NCBI GenBank assembly: GCA_012270545.1
Contig: JAAXID010000241.1
Location: forward strand, 1-33,563
Length of the DNA: 33,563 nucleotides
From: Anaerolineae bacterium
GTDB lineage: Bacteria; Chloroflexota; Anaerolineae; Aggregatilineales; Phototrophicaceae
Direction: 5' to 3'
Shown here: positions 25,718-33,131 of the stretch, piece by piece
Layout of the letters: each line of letters opens with the position of its first letter
Position numbering within the stretch: the stretch's first letter is position 1
The notes under the pieces: generated by a model
What the model saw: only the letters and a program-made list of their open reading frames with translations
What the model was told of the DNA's origin: nothing
The model's database searches: none
Made by a program: the position numbers and the translations under genes

Positions 25718-25780
25718 TTCAGCTGGGATGATGATGTCCAACAAAGCCCAAAGGCTGCGCATTTCGCGGTCGTCAAACAT
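25718..25780 (-). pseudogene. Gluconate 2-dehydrogenase subunit 3-like protein, N-terminal remnant
   Basis: From the ATG at 25780, with AAGG correctly placed upstream, the frame reads MFDDREMRSLWALLDIIIPA, which resembles the N terminus of gluconate 2-dehydrogenase subunit 3 (family motif: L..L.D.IIPA). Similarity ends after about 21 codons, where the GMC remnant begins in another frame; the frame then runs to a stop at 25646. The small subunit is normally encoded directly upstream of the GMC subunit, so a single internal deletion explains both remnants. This ORF is not in the supplied track. Confidence 0.55.
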
Positions 25781-25869
25781 GTTTTGCCTTTCATTTCAGA
25801 TGCTAAACTCGACAGCTGGTCGAAGTATAATCGGGTCAACTACACTAATCAAATTCTCGCGCGTATGCC

Positions 25870-26799
25870 CTAAAAGCCGTTCCGGCCATAGTCGCTCTCG
25901 GCTGTCACCGCTGTCGGTCCCACGCTCGCTACCGGGTATCCTTCTCCTTCGTTGGCGCCATACAAAATCAACCGCCACAAAGCCGATACCAAAACCTCGC
26001 GTATCAGCAAAAACAGAAACAGCGCAACGCTAAGATTGATGTGATCCAAGACAATGACAACTGCAAGCGCCATGGCGTAACACAGAATCTGCGCGAGCGC
26101 GAAGGCGGTCACCGCGACACTAGTTTTGTCGATGTTGCCAGCAAGGCGATTGGCCACCTCGACGGCTATCAGGCAGGCAAGGACGGACGACTGCGAGTGC
26201 TCAAGCCAAATCACGGCAGTGGAAAGCACAAGGTCTAGCAAGATCGCGGCCAGTTCCAGTATTGAACTTTGGGACAGCAGCGAAAGGGCGATACAAAGGC
26301 TCATCAGAAGAACGAGCAATACCAGGCCGGCCAGGACGCGCCGCAACAAGCTCAGCCAAAGGACCGCGTCGTCCCGGTTTAAGACAACTTTGCATATCGT
26401 CAGATAGATGAATACGCGGCCCGGCGGGATCACGCTAATCTCGTCCAGTACCCCCGAGGCGGACTGCCGCGACATCAAAGGAACAATGCGAGCGATCCAG
26501 ATGGCGCAATATGAGGCGCTGAAGAGCATGAGCCAGACGGGAAGCAGCCAGACGATCAAATGGTCAATGACAAGGTAGAAGTATGCCAGGAAGACCAGCA
26601 GCAGGAAACCAAATGCCAGGCTAAGTCGTAGCAGCGGCAAGTAACGCGCGCGGCTCATTTGCCGTCGGAGATGGTTCGCCACCGGATGGGACGCGTCTCG
26701 GCTGAGATGGCGCCATAGCGACGCGCGCATCCGCATATGCCAAAGCAATATGCGCAAACAGCTGCTTAATTGGGAGAGGGAGACCTTTCTACGAGTCAC
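25870..26799 (-). CDS. Multi-spanning membrane protein of unknown function
   Basis: I do not recognise this 309-residue protein. It has a basic N-terminal segment with several Arg and His (residues about 20-50), then about six or seven hydrophobic helices such as LAFGFLLLVFLAYFYLVI, AGLVLLVLLMSLCIALSLL and VAVTAFALAQILCYAMALAV. The layout, with the short IPPGRVFIYLTICKVVL segment between helix pairs, recalls ABC-2-type exporter subunits, but no diagnostic motif is present. The track start is GTG; later ATGs around residue 22 are possible. It follows the DppF-type ATPase by 51 bases in the same direction, so it may be the last gene of that operon. Confidence 0.6.
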   Translation of the reverse strand: MTRRKVSLSQLSSCLRILLWHMRMRASLWRHLSRDASHPVANHLRRQMSRARYLPLLRLSLAFGFLLLVFLAYFYLVIDHLIVWLLPVWLMLFSASYCAIWIARIVPLMSRQSASGVLDEISVIPPGRVFIYLTICKVVLNRDDAVLWLSLLRRVLAGLVLLVLLMSLCIALSLLSQSSILELAAILLDLVLSTAVIWLEHSQSSVLACLIAVEVANRLAGNIDKTSVAVTAFALAQILCYAMALAVVIVLDHINLSVALFLFLLIREVLVSALWRLILYGANEGEGYPVASVGPTAVTAESDYGRNGF

Positions 26800-26850
26800 A
26801 GGCCGCTGCTCTGATACACCGAGCCCTGCCTGGCGCAGTGAAAAACAATC

Positions 26851-27924
26851 CTAGATGGCGGCCGGCGTCAGCATCTTCTTCTTTTCGGCGGCGACCGACT
26901 CGTCGTAGAGGAAGCATTTGACGCTGCGGCCTTCGTGCAAGACGCTCGGCGGAACGTTGTCATGGCATATATCCATTACGGCGGGGCAGCGTCCGGCGAA
27001 CTTGCAGCCGGTCCGCGTGTATTCATCAGTTTCGATGACCGCCAGGTCGATTTTCTCGTCCCAGGCTTCGTCGGACTTGATGCTCGGAATCGAGGTCTTG
27101 AGGTTCTGCGTGTAAGGATGGAGCGGATTGCCCAGCACACGCTCGGTCGGTCCCATCTCGACGATCCAGCCGCGCAGCATGACAGCGATGCGGTCACCGG
27201 TATAATAGGCGGTGGCGAGGTCGTGCGTGATGTAAATGACGCTGACGTTGTTCTCTTCTTTCAGCTTGCGGAACATGTTTACGATCGACATGCGCAGCGA
27301 GGCATCCAACATCGACACCGGCTCGTCGGCGACGATCAGAGATGGTTTGGTGATCAAAGCCCGCGCGATGGCGACGCGCTGCGCCTGCCCGCCGGAAAGC
27401 TCGTTGGGATAACGCCCGGCGATCTCCGCTAAGGTCAAGCCAACGGCGCTCAATACCTCGTTTACGTAGCGCGGCGCTTCCTTCTTATCAGCCACCATTT
27501 TGTAATTCTGCGCCGTCTCATAGAGGTAGCTGTCTATGCGCTTCAGCGGGCTGAAAGCGGCGAAGGGGTCCTGGAAAACCGGCTGCACCTCACGGTAGAA
27601 CCAGGTCTTCATCTCCTTCCGGCTGATGTCGTTGATCACGCGGTTCTTGTAGCGCAGGATGCCTTCGGACGAAGATTCCATGCCCAGCACCATCTTGGCC
27701 AAGGTGGTCTTGCCGCTGCCACTTTCACCCACGACGGCGAAGATCTCCGGCTTGTCGGAGTCGATAATGATTGAGGCATTGTCCACCGCATGAAAATCTT
27801 GCGAGGCGAAACCCTGGCGGATATGAAAGACTTTCGTCAGATTCTCAATCTGAAGGAGCGGCTGCCGCGTAGGGGCACGTAGACCCTGCCCCGCCGACAC
27901 TGGCAGTTTCTCAGACTGCGACAC
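26851..27924 (-). CDS. Dipeptide/oligopeptide ABC ATPase, DppF/OppF type
   Basis: This is the second ATPase of a peptide/nickel-type importer, 357 residues. It has Walker [17 protein letters not shown], signature [15 protein letters not shown], Walker [13 protein letters not shown], and the C-terminal oligopeptide extension with [10 protein letters not shown] and the cysteine motif [14 protein letters not shown]. It starts at GTG (27924), overlapping the end of the DppD-type gene by 14 bases. Its N-terminal linker, residues about 7-20 ([14 protein letters not shown]), is encoded by the 43-base hairpin repeat at 27864-27906, ahead of the conserved [13 protein letters not shown]. It lies downstream of its partner ATPase in one operon. 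Confidence 0.95.
   Translation of the reverse strand: MSQSEKLPVSAGQGLRAPTRQPLLQIENLTKVFHIRQGFASQDFHAVDNASIIIDSDKPEIFAVVGESGSGKTTLAKMVLGMESSSEGILRYKNRVINDISRKEMKTWFYREVQPVFQDPFAAFSPLKRIDSYLYETAQNYKMVADKKEAPRYVNEVLSAVGLTLAEIAGRYPNELSGGQAQRVAIARALITKPSLIVADEPVSMLDASLRMSIVNMFRKLKEENNVSVIYITHDLATAYYTGDRIAVMLRGWIVEMGPTERVLGNPLHPYTQNLKTSIPSIKSDEAWDEKIDLAVIETDEYTRTGCKFAGRCPAVMDICHDNVPPSVLHEGRSVKCFLYDESVAAEKKKMLTPAAI
27864..27906. repeat. Dispersed hairpin repeat, copy B, inside the DppF-type gene
   Basis: This 43-base copy is the same element as 24255-24300, minus three bases and with two substitutions. Here GGGGCA pairs with TGCCCC, and an outer CTGCC (27862-27866) pairs with GGCAG (27902-27906), making a two-part stem. 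It encodes the N-terminal linker of the ATPase on the minus strand, in frame, just inside the start codon and close to the end of the upstream gene (27911). Confidence 0.85.
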
Positions 27925-28912
27925 GGTTCAACTCCTCCTCGACAACGTGACAGGCGGTGAAATGTTTCGGTTCAATCTGTATCAACTGCGGTTCGACCGT
28001 CTTGCAAACTTCCTTCGCCAAGGGGCAGCGCTCATGGAAGCGACAGCCGCTCGGCGGCCGATCCAGGGCTGGCGGCCGTCCGGGAATGCTCAGGCGTTCT
28101 TCACGCGAATCCAAACTGGGGAGCGACTCAATCAAATATCGCGTATAGGGATGGCGCGGATTCTCCAAAATCGTCTTCGTATCCGACTCTTCCACCAGCT
28201 TGCCGGCGTACAAAATGCCAATGCGATCGGCCAGGTTGGCATGCACGCCGATGTCATGCGTAATCAAGATGAGCGTGCTACCTTCTTTCTGCTGCACATC
28301 TTTCAGCATCTGTATCACGCCGCGCTGCACCACAACATCAAGCGCCGTAGTCGGCTCATCGGCGAAGATGAGTTTCGGCCAGAGAATGGTCGCCAAAGCA
28401 ATCGTCACGCGCTGCCGCATGCCGCCCGAAAGCTGATGCGGATAAGCGGCCATTACCTTCTCGGGCAGCCCAAGATCGCGCAGGTAATCGGCGGTGAGCT
28501 GAAAAGATTCCGACTTCGTCACATCACGATGAGCGCTGATGAAATCGTGGAAAGTATCGCGGATTCGGCGCACCGGATTCAGCACGTGCATAGAGCCCTG
28601 CGGAATGTATGAAATCGTGCGCCAGCGCAGATCGCGCTGCTGCTCTTCGCTCATATCGGCCGCGTTAATCTCCTCGCCGTCAAAATGATAGACTACTTCT
28701 CCATCCACCATCGTGAGCGGTGGCTGATAGGCGCCGAGCAGAATGCGCAGCAAGGTCGTTTTGCCGCAGCCCGATTCGCCGGCGATCCCGTAAACTTCAC
28801 CCTCTTGAATCCGCAGAGTGATATCGTCTACCGCCTTGACCGTGCGCTCAACGCCGTAGGCTTTGGTGATGTAATAGGCGCGCAGGTTGTTGGTTTCGAT
28901 TATGGTGCCCAT
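27911..28912 (-). CDS. Dipeptide/oligopeptide ABC ATPase, DppD/OppD type
   Basis: This is the first ATPase of the peptide-type importer, 333 residues. Motifs are Walker A GESGCGKTTLLRILLG, signature LSGGMRQRVTIALA, Walker B LIFADEPTTALD and the C-terminal HPYTRYLIESLPSL with CRFHERCPLAKEVC. Its ATG overlaps the end of the DppC-type gene by 13 bases, and its own end overlaps the DppF-type gene, so the three are translationally coupled. It forms a heterodimeric engine with the DppF-type protein. Confidence 0.95.
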   Translation of the reverse strand: MGTIIETNNLRAYYITKAYGVERTVKAVDDITLRIQEGEVYGIAGESGCGKTTLLRILLGAYQPPLTMVDGEVVYHFDGEEINAADMSEEQQRDLRWRTISYIPQGSMHVLNPVRRIRDTFHDFISAHRDVTKSESFQLTADYLRDLGLPEKVMAAYPHQLSGGMRQRVTIALATILWPKLIFADEPTTALDVVVQRGVIQMLKDVQQKEGSTLILITHDIGVHANLADRIGILYAGKLVEESDTKTILENPRHPYTRYLIESLPSLDSREERLSIPGRPPALDRPPSGCRFHERCPLAKEVCKTVEPQLIQIEPKHFTACHVVEEELNRVAV

Positions 28913-29823
28913 GTGTCATCCTTGTCTTTGCGCGGGTCATCGTCTTCCGCCTCTTCGCCCGCGTGCGCCGTCAGACGGACCAGGCGCTTGCGCGGATCCA
29001 GATATTCGCCCAAGCCGACTGACATCAGATAGAAGCCTAGCACCATAAGAATCACGGTGACCATCGGCACGATCATCACCCAGGGCCGGCCCGCCGGAAT
29101 CGACTGGTAGTAGTTGCCCCAATAGATCATGGTGCCGATAGTTGGACTGTCAAGGTTGGCCAAGCCGAGATAAGACAGCGTAACCTCAATGCCGATGGAG
29201 AAGAGAAAACCACTAATGACGTCCGCCAGCAAAAAGGGAATGATGAAGGGCAAATGCTCGCGAATCACAATCTTTAAGCTGCTCATGCCGCTGAATACAG
29301 CCGTATGCGTGAAGTCGCGCTCGCGCAGGCTTAAGACTTGCGCTCGATAGCGTTTTGAGGGATAGGCCCAATCGAGTATTCCGATGAGAATGCCCAGCGT
29401 AAACATCGTCAGGCTGCCGCGCAGAATGGAACCGATCAATATGAGCAAAGGTAATCGCGGTACGACGATGACGCTCTCAACGATGGATTGCGCCACGCGG
29501 TCAAAGATCCCGCCCAAATAGCCGGATATCATGCCGAGCGTCACGCCGATGCCGCGACCGATAAAGACGGCGATGCTGGAAATAATCAGCGTGTTGCGAA
29601 TGGCGAAGGTCAGCGCCCAGAAGACATCCTGACCCTGCGATGTCGTGCCGAAGATGAAGTCAGCCGAGGGCGGCTGGTTGCGCTTGACCTTGCGGCGCAG
29701 CCTATCTTGCTCATAGGGAGAGAAAAATGACAAAATCACAAAGGCAGCCACGACCATCAGAATCAACGAACCAATGCGAAAAGACGGGCTGAAACGGAAT
29801 AAATCGCGAATCGTGGTTAGCAC
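28900..29823 (-). CDS. Dipeptide/oligopeptide ABC permease, DppC type
   Basis: This is an inner-membrane permease of the peptide-type importer, 307 residues. It has the N-terminal helix LILMVVAAFVILSFFSPY, the FIFGTTSQGQDVFWALTFA block typical of DppC, and the EAA-like loop RERDFTHTAVFSGMSSLKIV. The start is GTG at 29823, nine bases after the DppB-type stop. The C-terminal tail is unusually acidic and basic (HAGEEAEDDDPRKDKDD) and overlaps the next gene. A paralogue with the same YPSKRYRA-type loop is cut by the right window edge. Confidence 0.93.
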   Translation of the reverse strand: MLTTIRDLFRFSPSFRIGSLILMVVAAFVILSFFSPYEQDRLRRKVKRNQPPSADFIFGTTSQGQDVFWALTFAIRNTLIISSIAVFIGRGIGVTLGMISGYLGGIFDRVAQSIVESVIVVPRLPLLILIGSILRGSLTMFTLGILIGILDWAYPSKRYRAQVLSLRERDFTHTAVFSGMSSLKIVIREHLPFIIPFLLADVISGFLFSIGIEVTLSYLGLANLDSPTIGTMIYWGNYYQSIPAGRPWVMIVPMVTVILMVLGFYLMSVGLGEYLDPRKRLVRLTAHAGEEAEDDDPRKDKDDTWAP

Positions 29824-29832
29824 GGCGGATCC

Positions 29833-30831
29833 CTATCGCAAACGGACGCGTGGATCGAAAATCGGATAGAGCAAGTCAATTAGCAGTGATGCGGTAGCGA
29901 TTCCGGCAATCGACAGGAGCGTGATGCCCATGATGATGTTGTAGTCGGCGTTGTAGATTGCGTTGTATAGCACGAAACCCAAGCCCGGATACGCGAACAA
30001 TACCTCCGTGATCAGCGCCCCCTCAAAAAGCGCGCCGAGCGAAAGCGCCAAATCCGTCACTTGCGGCAGCATGGTATTGCGCGCCACATAGAACAAAATG
30101 ATCTTGCGCTTGGGCACGGCCGCCAGTTCGGCATACTGGACATAATCGCTGGCGATCTCGGTCGTCGTCAGCGACTTCGCCATGATGAAGCGGAAAGCGG
30201 TGGAGCCGATGACGATTGAAAGCGCCGGCAAGAATCCGAAATAGAGCAGCGTACTGATGTAGTCCCAGGTGAGCGCCGGTTGCCCGCGCGAACCGCCCAC
30301 TAGCGGGAACCACTTCAACCACCAGGCGAATATGAAGATGAGAACAAAGGCGATGATAAGATAGGGAATGGGATAAACAACGACGACGAAGCGCTCGAGG
30401 AATTGCGCCCAGCGCCGGTCATGGAAGTAACCGGCCAGCGCGCCCAGAAATACGCCCGAAACCCAGGAAATGAGGATGGCTATACTTAAGAGCCCAATCG
30501 TCCAGGGCAAACCAGCGCCGATGATATCCGAGACCGGGCGGGGGAAATTCCCAAACGACACGCCAAGATCCCCTGTAAGCAGACGCGACCAAAAGCGGCC
30601 ATACTGCTCAAGCAATGTGCCTTCGAGGCCAAAGAGCGCCATTGCCGATTCGCGCATACTGACAACCGCATGGGGGTCGATTGACGCAAACGCGGTCATG
30701 CGCCCGATCATTTCATCGACTGGATTGATCGGCGATAAGCGCGGTATAAGAAACGTGGCTGATATGCCGACAAAGATGACAAGTGCCCACTGGAGGATGC
30801 GCGGCAGGATGTAGGTGGTCAGCAGATTCAT
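29833..30831 (-). CDS. Dipeptide/oligopeptide ABC permease, DppB type
   Basis: This is the partner permease, about 332 residues. It has the DppB-type first helix YILPRILQWALVIFVGISAT, then a periplasmic region with PINPVDEMIGR, and the EAA-like loop YAELAAVPKRKIILFYVARN. I prefer the ATG at 30831, with AGGGA upstream, over the TTG one codon earlier used by the track. It is separated from the binding protein by 146 bases that contain two hairpin elements. Confidence 0.93.
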   Translation of the reverse strand: MNLLTTYILPRILQWALVIFVGISATFLIPRLSPINPVDEMIGRMTAFASIDPHAVVSMRESAMALFGLEGTLLEQYGRFWSRLLTGDLGVSFGNFPRPVSDIIGAGLPWTIGLLSIAILISWVSGVFLGALAGYFHDRRWAQFLERFVVVVYPIPYLIIAFVLIFIFAWWLKWFPLVGGSRGQPALTWDYISTLLYFGFLPALSIVIGSTAFRFIMAKSLTTTEIASDYVQYAELAAVPKRKIILFYVARNTMLPQVTDLALSLGALFEGALITEVLFAYPGLGFVLYNAIYNADYNIIMGITLLSIAGIATASLLIDLLYPIFDPRVRLR

Positions 30832-30845
30832 CAACTATCCCTATT

Positions 30846-30886
30846 GCCCCCATCCCCGGCCCTTCCCCCAAAATGAGGGAAGGGAG
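30846..30886. repeat. GC-rich palindromic repeat, copy 2 (41 bp), between binding-protein and permease genes
   Basis: This is the second copy of the element at 6116-6157, in the same orientation relative to transcription and again between a binding-protein gene and the next importer gene. The stem CCCTTCCC / GGGAAGGG is intact. It ends about 15 bases upstream of the DppB-type start, so it may also influence ribosome access. Confidence 0.85.
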
Positions 30887-30908
30887 AGATTGAACTCTTG
30901 TCGCCAAG

Positions 30909-30955
30909 CCCCTCCCTCTTTATGCGCCGCGTAGACACTGGCGGCCGGGGAGGGG
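30909..30955 (-). promoter_or_regulatory. Nested stem-loop just after the peptide-type binding-protein gene
   Basis: CCCCTCCC (30909-30916) pairs with GGGAGGGG (30948-30955), and inside it GCCGC (30926-30930) pairs with GCGGC (30941-30945). It starts about 22 bases after the stop codon. The centre contains a fragment of the 43-46 bp dispersed repeat (GTAGACACTGGC). No T-run follows in the transcript direction, so it is more likely an mRNA-stabilising or attenuating structure than a full terminator. Confidence 0.6.
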
Positions 30956-30977
30956 TTTGGGGTGGGGGTTAAGCTAG

Positions 30978-32915
30978 TTACGACGTCGATGTCAGAGCTT
31001 GGATGGCGTATTTGCCGCCCTGGAACCAGTACAAGGGCATAGCAAACGGATCCTCAGCGGTCGGGAATCCAGTCCAGTACTTCTCGTCCCAAGTGACCAG
31101 CTTCTTGAAGGCGATGCAGGTGATGTCGAGCATGTTCTCGACCCAATGCTGGATGAACTCGATGTTCACGGCGATGTTTTGATCGGCTTGTCCAAAGGGA
31201 TCGATCCCCTCCATCGTATCAAGCAGTTCATCAATCTTGGGATCCACCAAGCGCCGCACGCCGTTGCCGCCCAAGGGACGGTAGTCTTCGCCGGCCGGGG
31301 CATAGAAGTCCGAATGCATGCCGTTGATGCGCGGCCAGAAGTCGCCGGCCGGCAGAGCAAAGGACTGCCAGGGTGTGCTGACCTCGAAAGCGCCAACGTA
31401 GTGGTTCTGCGCCCAGGCGCCGCGATCAAGCGTAATGAAGTTGACGTCAATGCCGAAGTCCTGCCACATGTCGGCAGCCGCTTGTCCCATGCGGTAAGCA
31501 TCGTTCTCGCTGGGGTCAGACTGCAGGTCGAGGGTCCAAATTTCGCCATCGGGCGTCAGCCAGTTGCCGCCGCCATCGCGGCTCAAGCCGGCTTTCATCA
31601 GCAACTTCTCGGCCGCGTCGGGCGCGAACTTCCACCAACCAGTGCCGAAGATCTCGGCTGGCGTGCCCGGCACATCATAGCCCTGCGCTACCGCCCATTC
31701 GTTGATCTGGTCGGGGACAGTCGGGTCATAAACGCTGAACATCTCGCCATCGCCCAAATCAATCTGCAATTCGTTCAACCAGGGTTCCAGCGGCTCATGA
31801 TATACCCCCGCCATGGTCGCCGTCGGTGGAACAGCAAAGGTCGTAACCTTGGCGATGCCGCCGATGTACTCGGTCTGCAGCTCAACATTGTTGATCGCCA
31901 GCGCCAGCGCCCAGCGGACGTCCTTGTTTTGCAACAATGGATCGCCTTCGTAGTTGAAAGCCAATTGACGCGTGCTGTACTCATTGGGGAAAGCCCAGGG
32001 GAAGTCTTTGTACCAACTGCGGGCGGTCGGCGTGGTATCGAGCGTCGTCTCGAAGGACTCGATATCGACATCAAAGTATACATCCAGCTCGCCACGGGAC
32101 ATGGCGATCGCCTTCTTGATATTCTCATTGCCATAGAAGATGCTCATAACGTAGGGAGGACCGCTGCCGCCGGTAATGATGCCAGCCAGCGAATTCTCCG
32201 GATCGTCGCGGCGTTTGAACAGCTCCCAATAGCCGTTGGGATCGACCGACATGGGCAGGTAGTTGCCCAGCACGATGACATCTTCGGCCTGCCAGTGCCA
32301 ATCGGCGAGGGTCTCGCCGTCAGCCAGATTCGCTTCCACCTCGGAAACGTAGTGGCTAGGCATCATGTACAAGCCCGCCCAGCGTGATTCAAACACAGCG
32401 TGCAGGCGCGGGTTGGGAAGCATCGTGAATTTGACGCTGAATTCGCCGGTCTTTTCCACGCCGACATCAAATTTGTTCAGCTGCGCGTGCCAGCCTTGTT
32501 GCGTCAAGCCAGAGTTGGCTTTGACCGTCTCAACGGTGTAGACCACATCATCGGCGTTGAACTCTTCACCATCGGACCACAGCACGCCTGAGCGCAGGTC
32601 GACCGACATCTCGGTGAAGTCCTCATTGTACACGGGACCGGAAGTGGCCAGCGCATTGATGGTCGCGCCTGTTTCCTGATCGCCATTCCAGAATGTCTCC
32701 AGCATCAGCGCATGGTGGTGGGGCGTATTGCCGCCAGTGCGCCAAACATTAAAGTTGCCGACAGAGCCCCAACGGAAGATCTGGTCGAAGACAAATAGAT
32801 TCGCGCGTCCGCCCGGCACTTCAACCGGCAGACCCTGCGGCTCCTGGGCGACGCCAACAAGCGTTGGTACCATCAGAAGCGTCAACAAAAGTAAAAGTGC
32901 AAGTTTCCTTGCCAT
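30978..32915 (-). CDS. Peptide-type ABC substrate-binding protein (family 5)
   Basis: This is a 645-residue extracytoplasmic binding protein of the DppA/OppA family 5. A signal peptide (MARKLALLLLLTLLMVPTLV) ends near GVAQEP, with no lipobox. Family patterns include the early VDLRSGVLWSDGEEFNADDVVYT and RWALALAINNVELQ. AAGGAG is about eight bases before the ATG. It is longer than the usual 500-560 residues. It leads the operon with DppB, DppC, DppD and DppF types; although the family is named for peptides, members also import oligosaccharides, so the ligand is open. Confidence 0.93.
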   Translation of the reverse strand: MARKLALLLLLTLLMVPTLVGVAQEPQGLPVEVPGGRANLFVFDQIFRWGSVGNFNVWRTGGNTPHHHALMLETFWNGDQETGATINALATSGPVYNEDFTEMSVDLRSGVLWSDGEEFNADDVVYTVETVKANSGLTQQGWHAQLNKFDVGVEKTGEFSVKFTMLPNPRLHAVFESRWAGLYMMPSHYVSEVEANLADGETLADWHWQAEDVIVLGNYLPMSVDPNGYWELFKRRDDPENSLAGIITGGSGPPYVMSIFYGNENIKKAIAMSRGELDVYFDVDIESFETTLDTTPTARSWYKDFPWAFPNEYSTRQLAFNYEGDPLLQNKDVRWALALAINNVELQTEYIGGIAKVTTFAVPPTATMAGVYHEPLEPWLNELQIDLGDGEMFSVYDPTVPDQINEWAVAQGYDVPGTPAEIFGTGWWKFAPDAAEKLLMKAGLSRDGGGNWLTPDGEIWTLDLQSDPSENDAYRMGQAAADMWQDFGIDVNFITLDRGAWAQNHYVGAFEVSTPWQSFALPAGDFWPRINGMHSDFYAPAGEDYRPLGGNGVRRLVDPKIDELLDTMEGIDPFGQADQNIAVNIEFIQHWVENMLDITCIAFKKLVTWDEKYWTGFPTAEDPFAMPLYWFQGGKYAIQALTSTS

Positions 32916-33001
32916 AGGAAAGACTCCTTAACTTAATGGAACGAAATACTGGAGCGCCTCTAAGACACTCCTACTAGCCCAAAACAGGCAAGCGCAAGCA
33001 T

Positions 33002-33029
33002 ATAGTAACGCAGATTTACGACTTTGCAA
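33002..33029 (-). promoter_or_regulatory. Candidate promoter for the peptide-type importer operon
   Basis: On the minus strand TTGCAA (33024-33029) and TACTAT (33002-33007) are 16 bases apart, about 90 bases before the binding-protein start. A perfect TTGACA lies about 25 bases further upstream (33049-33054) without a well-spaced -10. The 216-base gap contains no reading frame I would defend. Confidence 0.35.
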
Positions 33030-33090
33030 GTAATCGGTTTTCTTAGCTTGTCAATTCGTGCGAGTGTCGCTGCCTCTATAGCGTGCCGCC

Positions 33091-33131
33091 GAACCGGCAG
33101 AGCCGCGAAAGCGCCAAGCTCTTTTCGGTTC
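33091..33131 (-). terminator. Extended stem-loop directly after the second DppC-type gene
   Basis: In transcript direction GAACCG follows the TAA stop immediately and pairs with CGGTTC 29 bases later; inside it AGAGC pairs with GCTCT and a small GCG/CGC stem caps it. No clear U-run follows, so it may be a Rho-type or processing structure. It separates the upstream operon from the promoter region of the next. Confidence 0.5.

Noticed and set aside
25525-25839. A complete 104-residue gene, as in the ORF track
   Set aside because: Only the last two thirds match GMC oxidoreductases; the first 40 residues are translated from another gene's start in a wrong frame, so it is a remnant.
30999-32387. 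Plus-strand ORF of 462 residues
   Set aside because: It is antisense to the family 5 binding protein, which has a signal peptide and family motifs; no family features are seen in the ORF.
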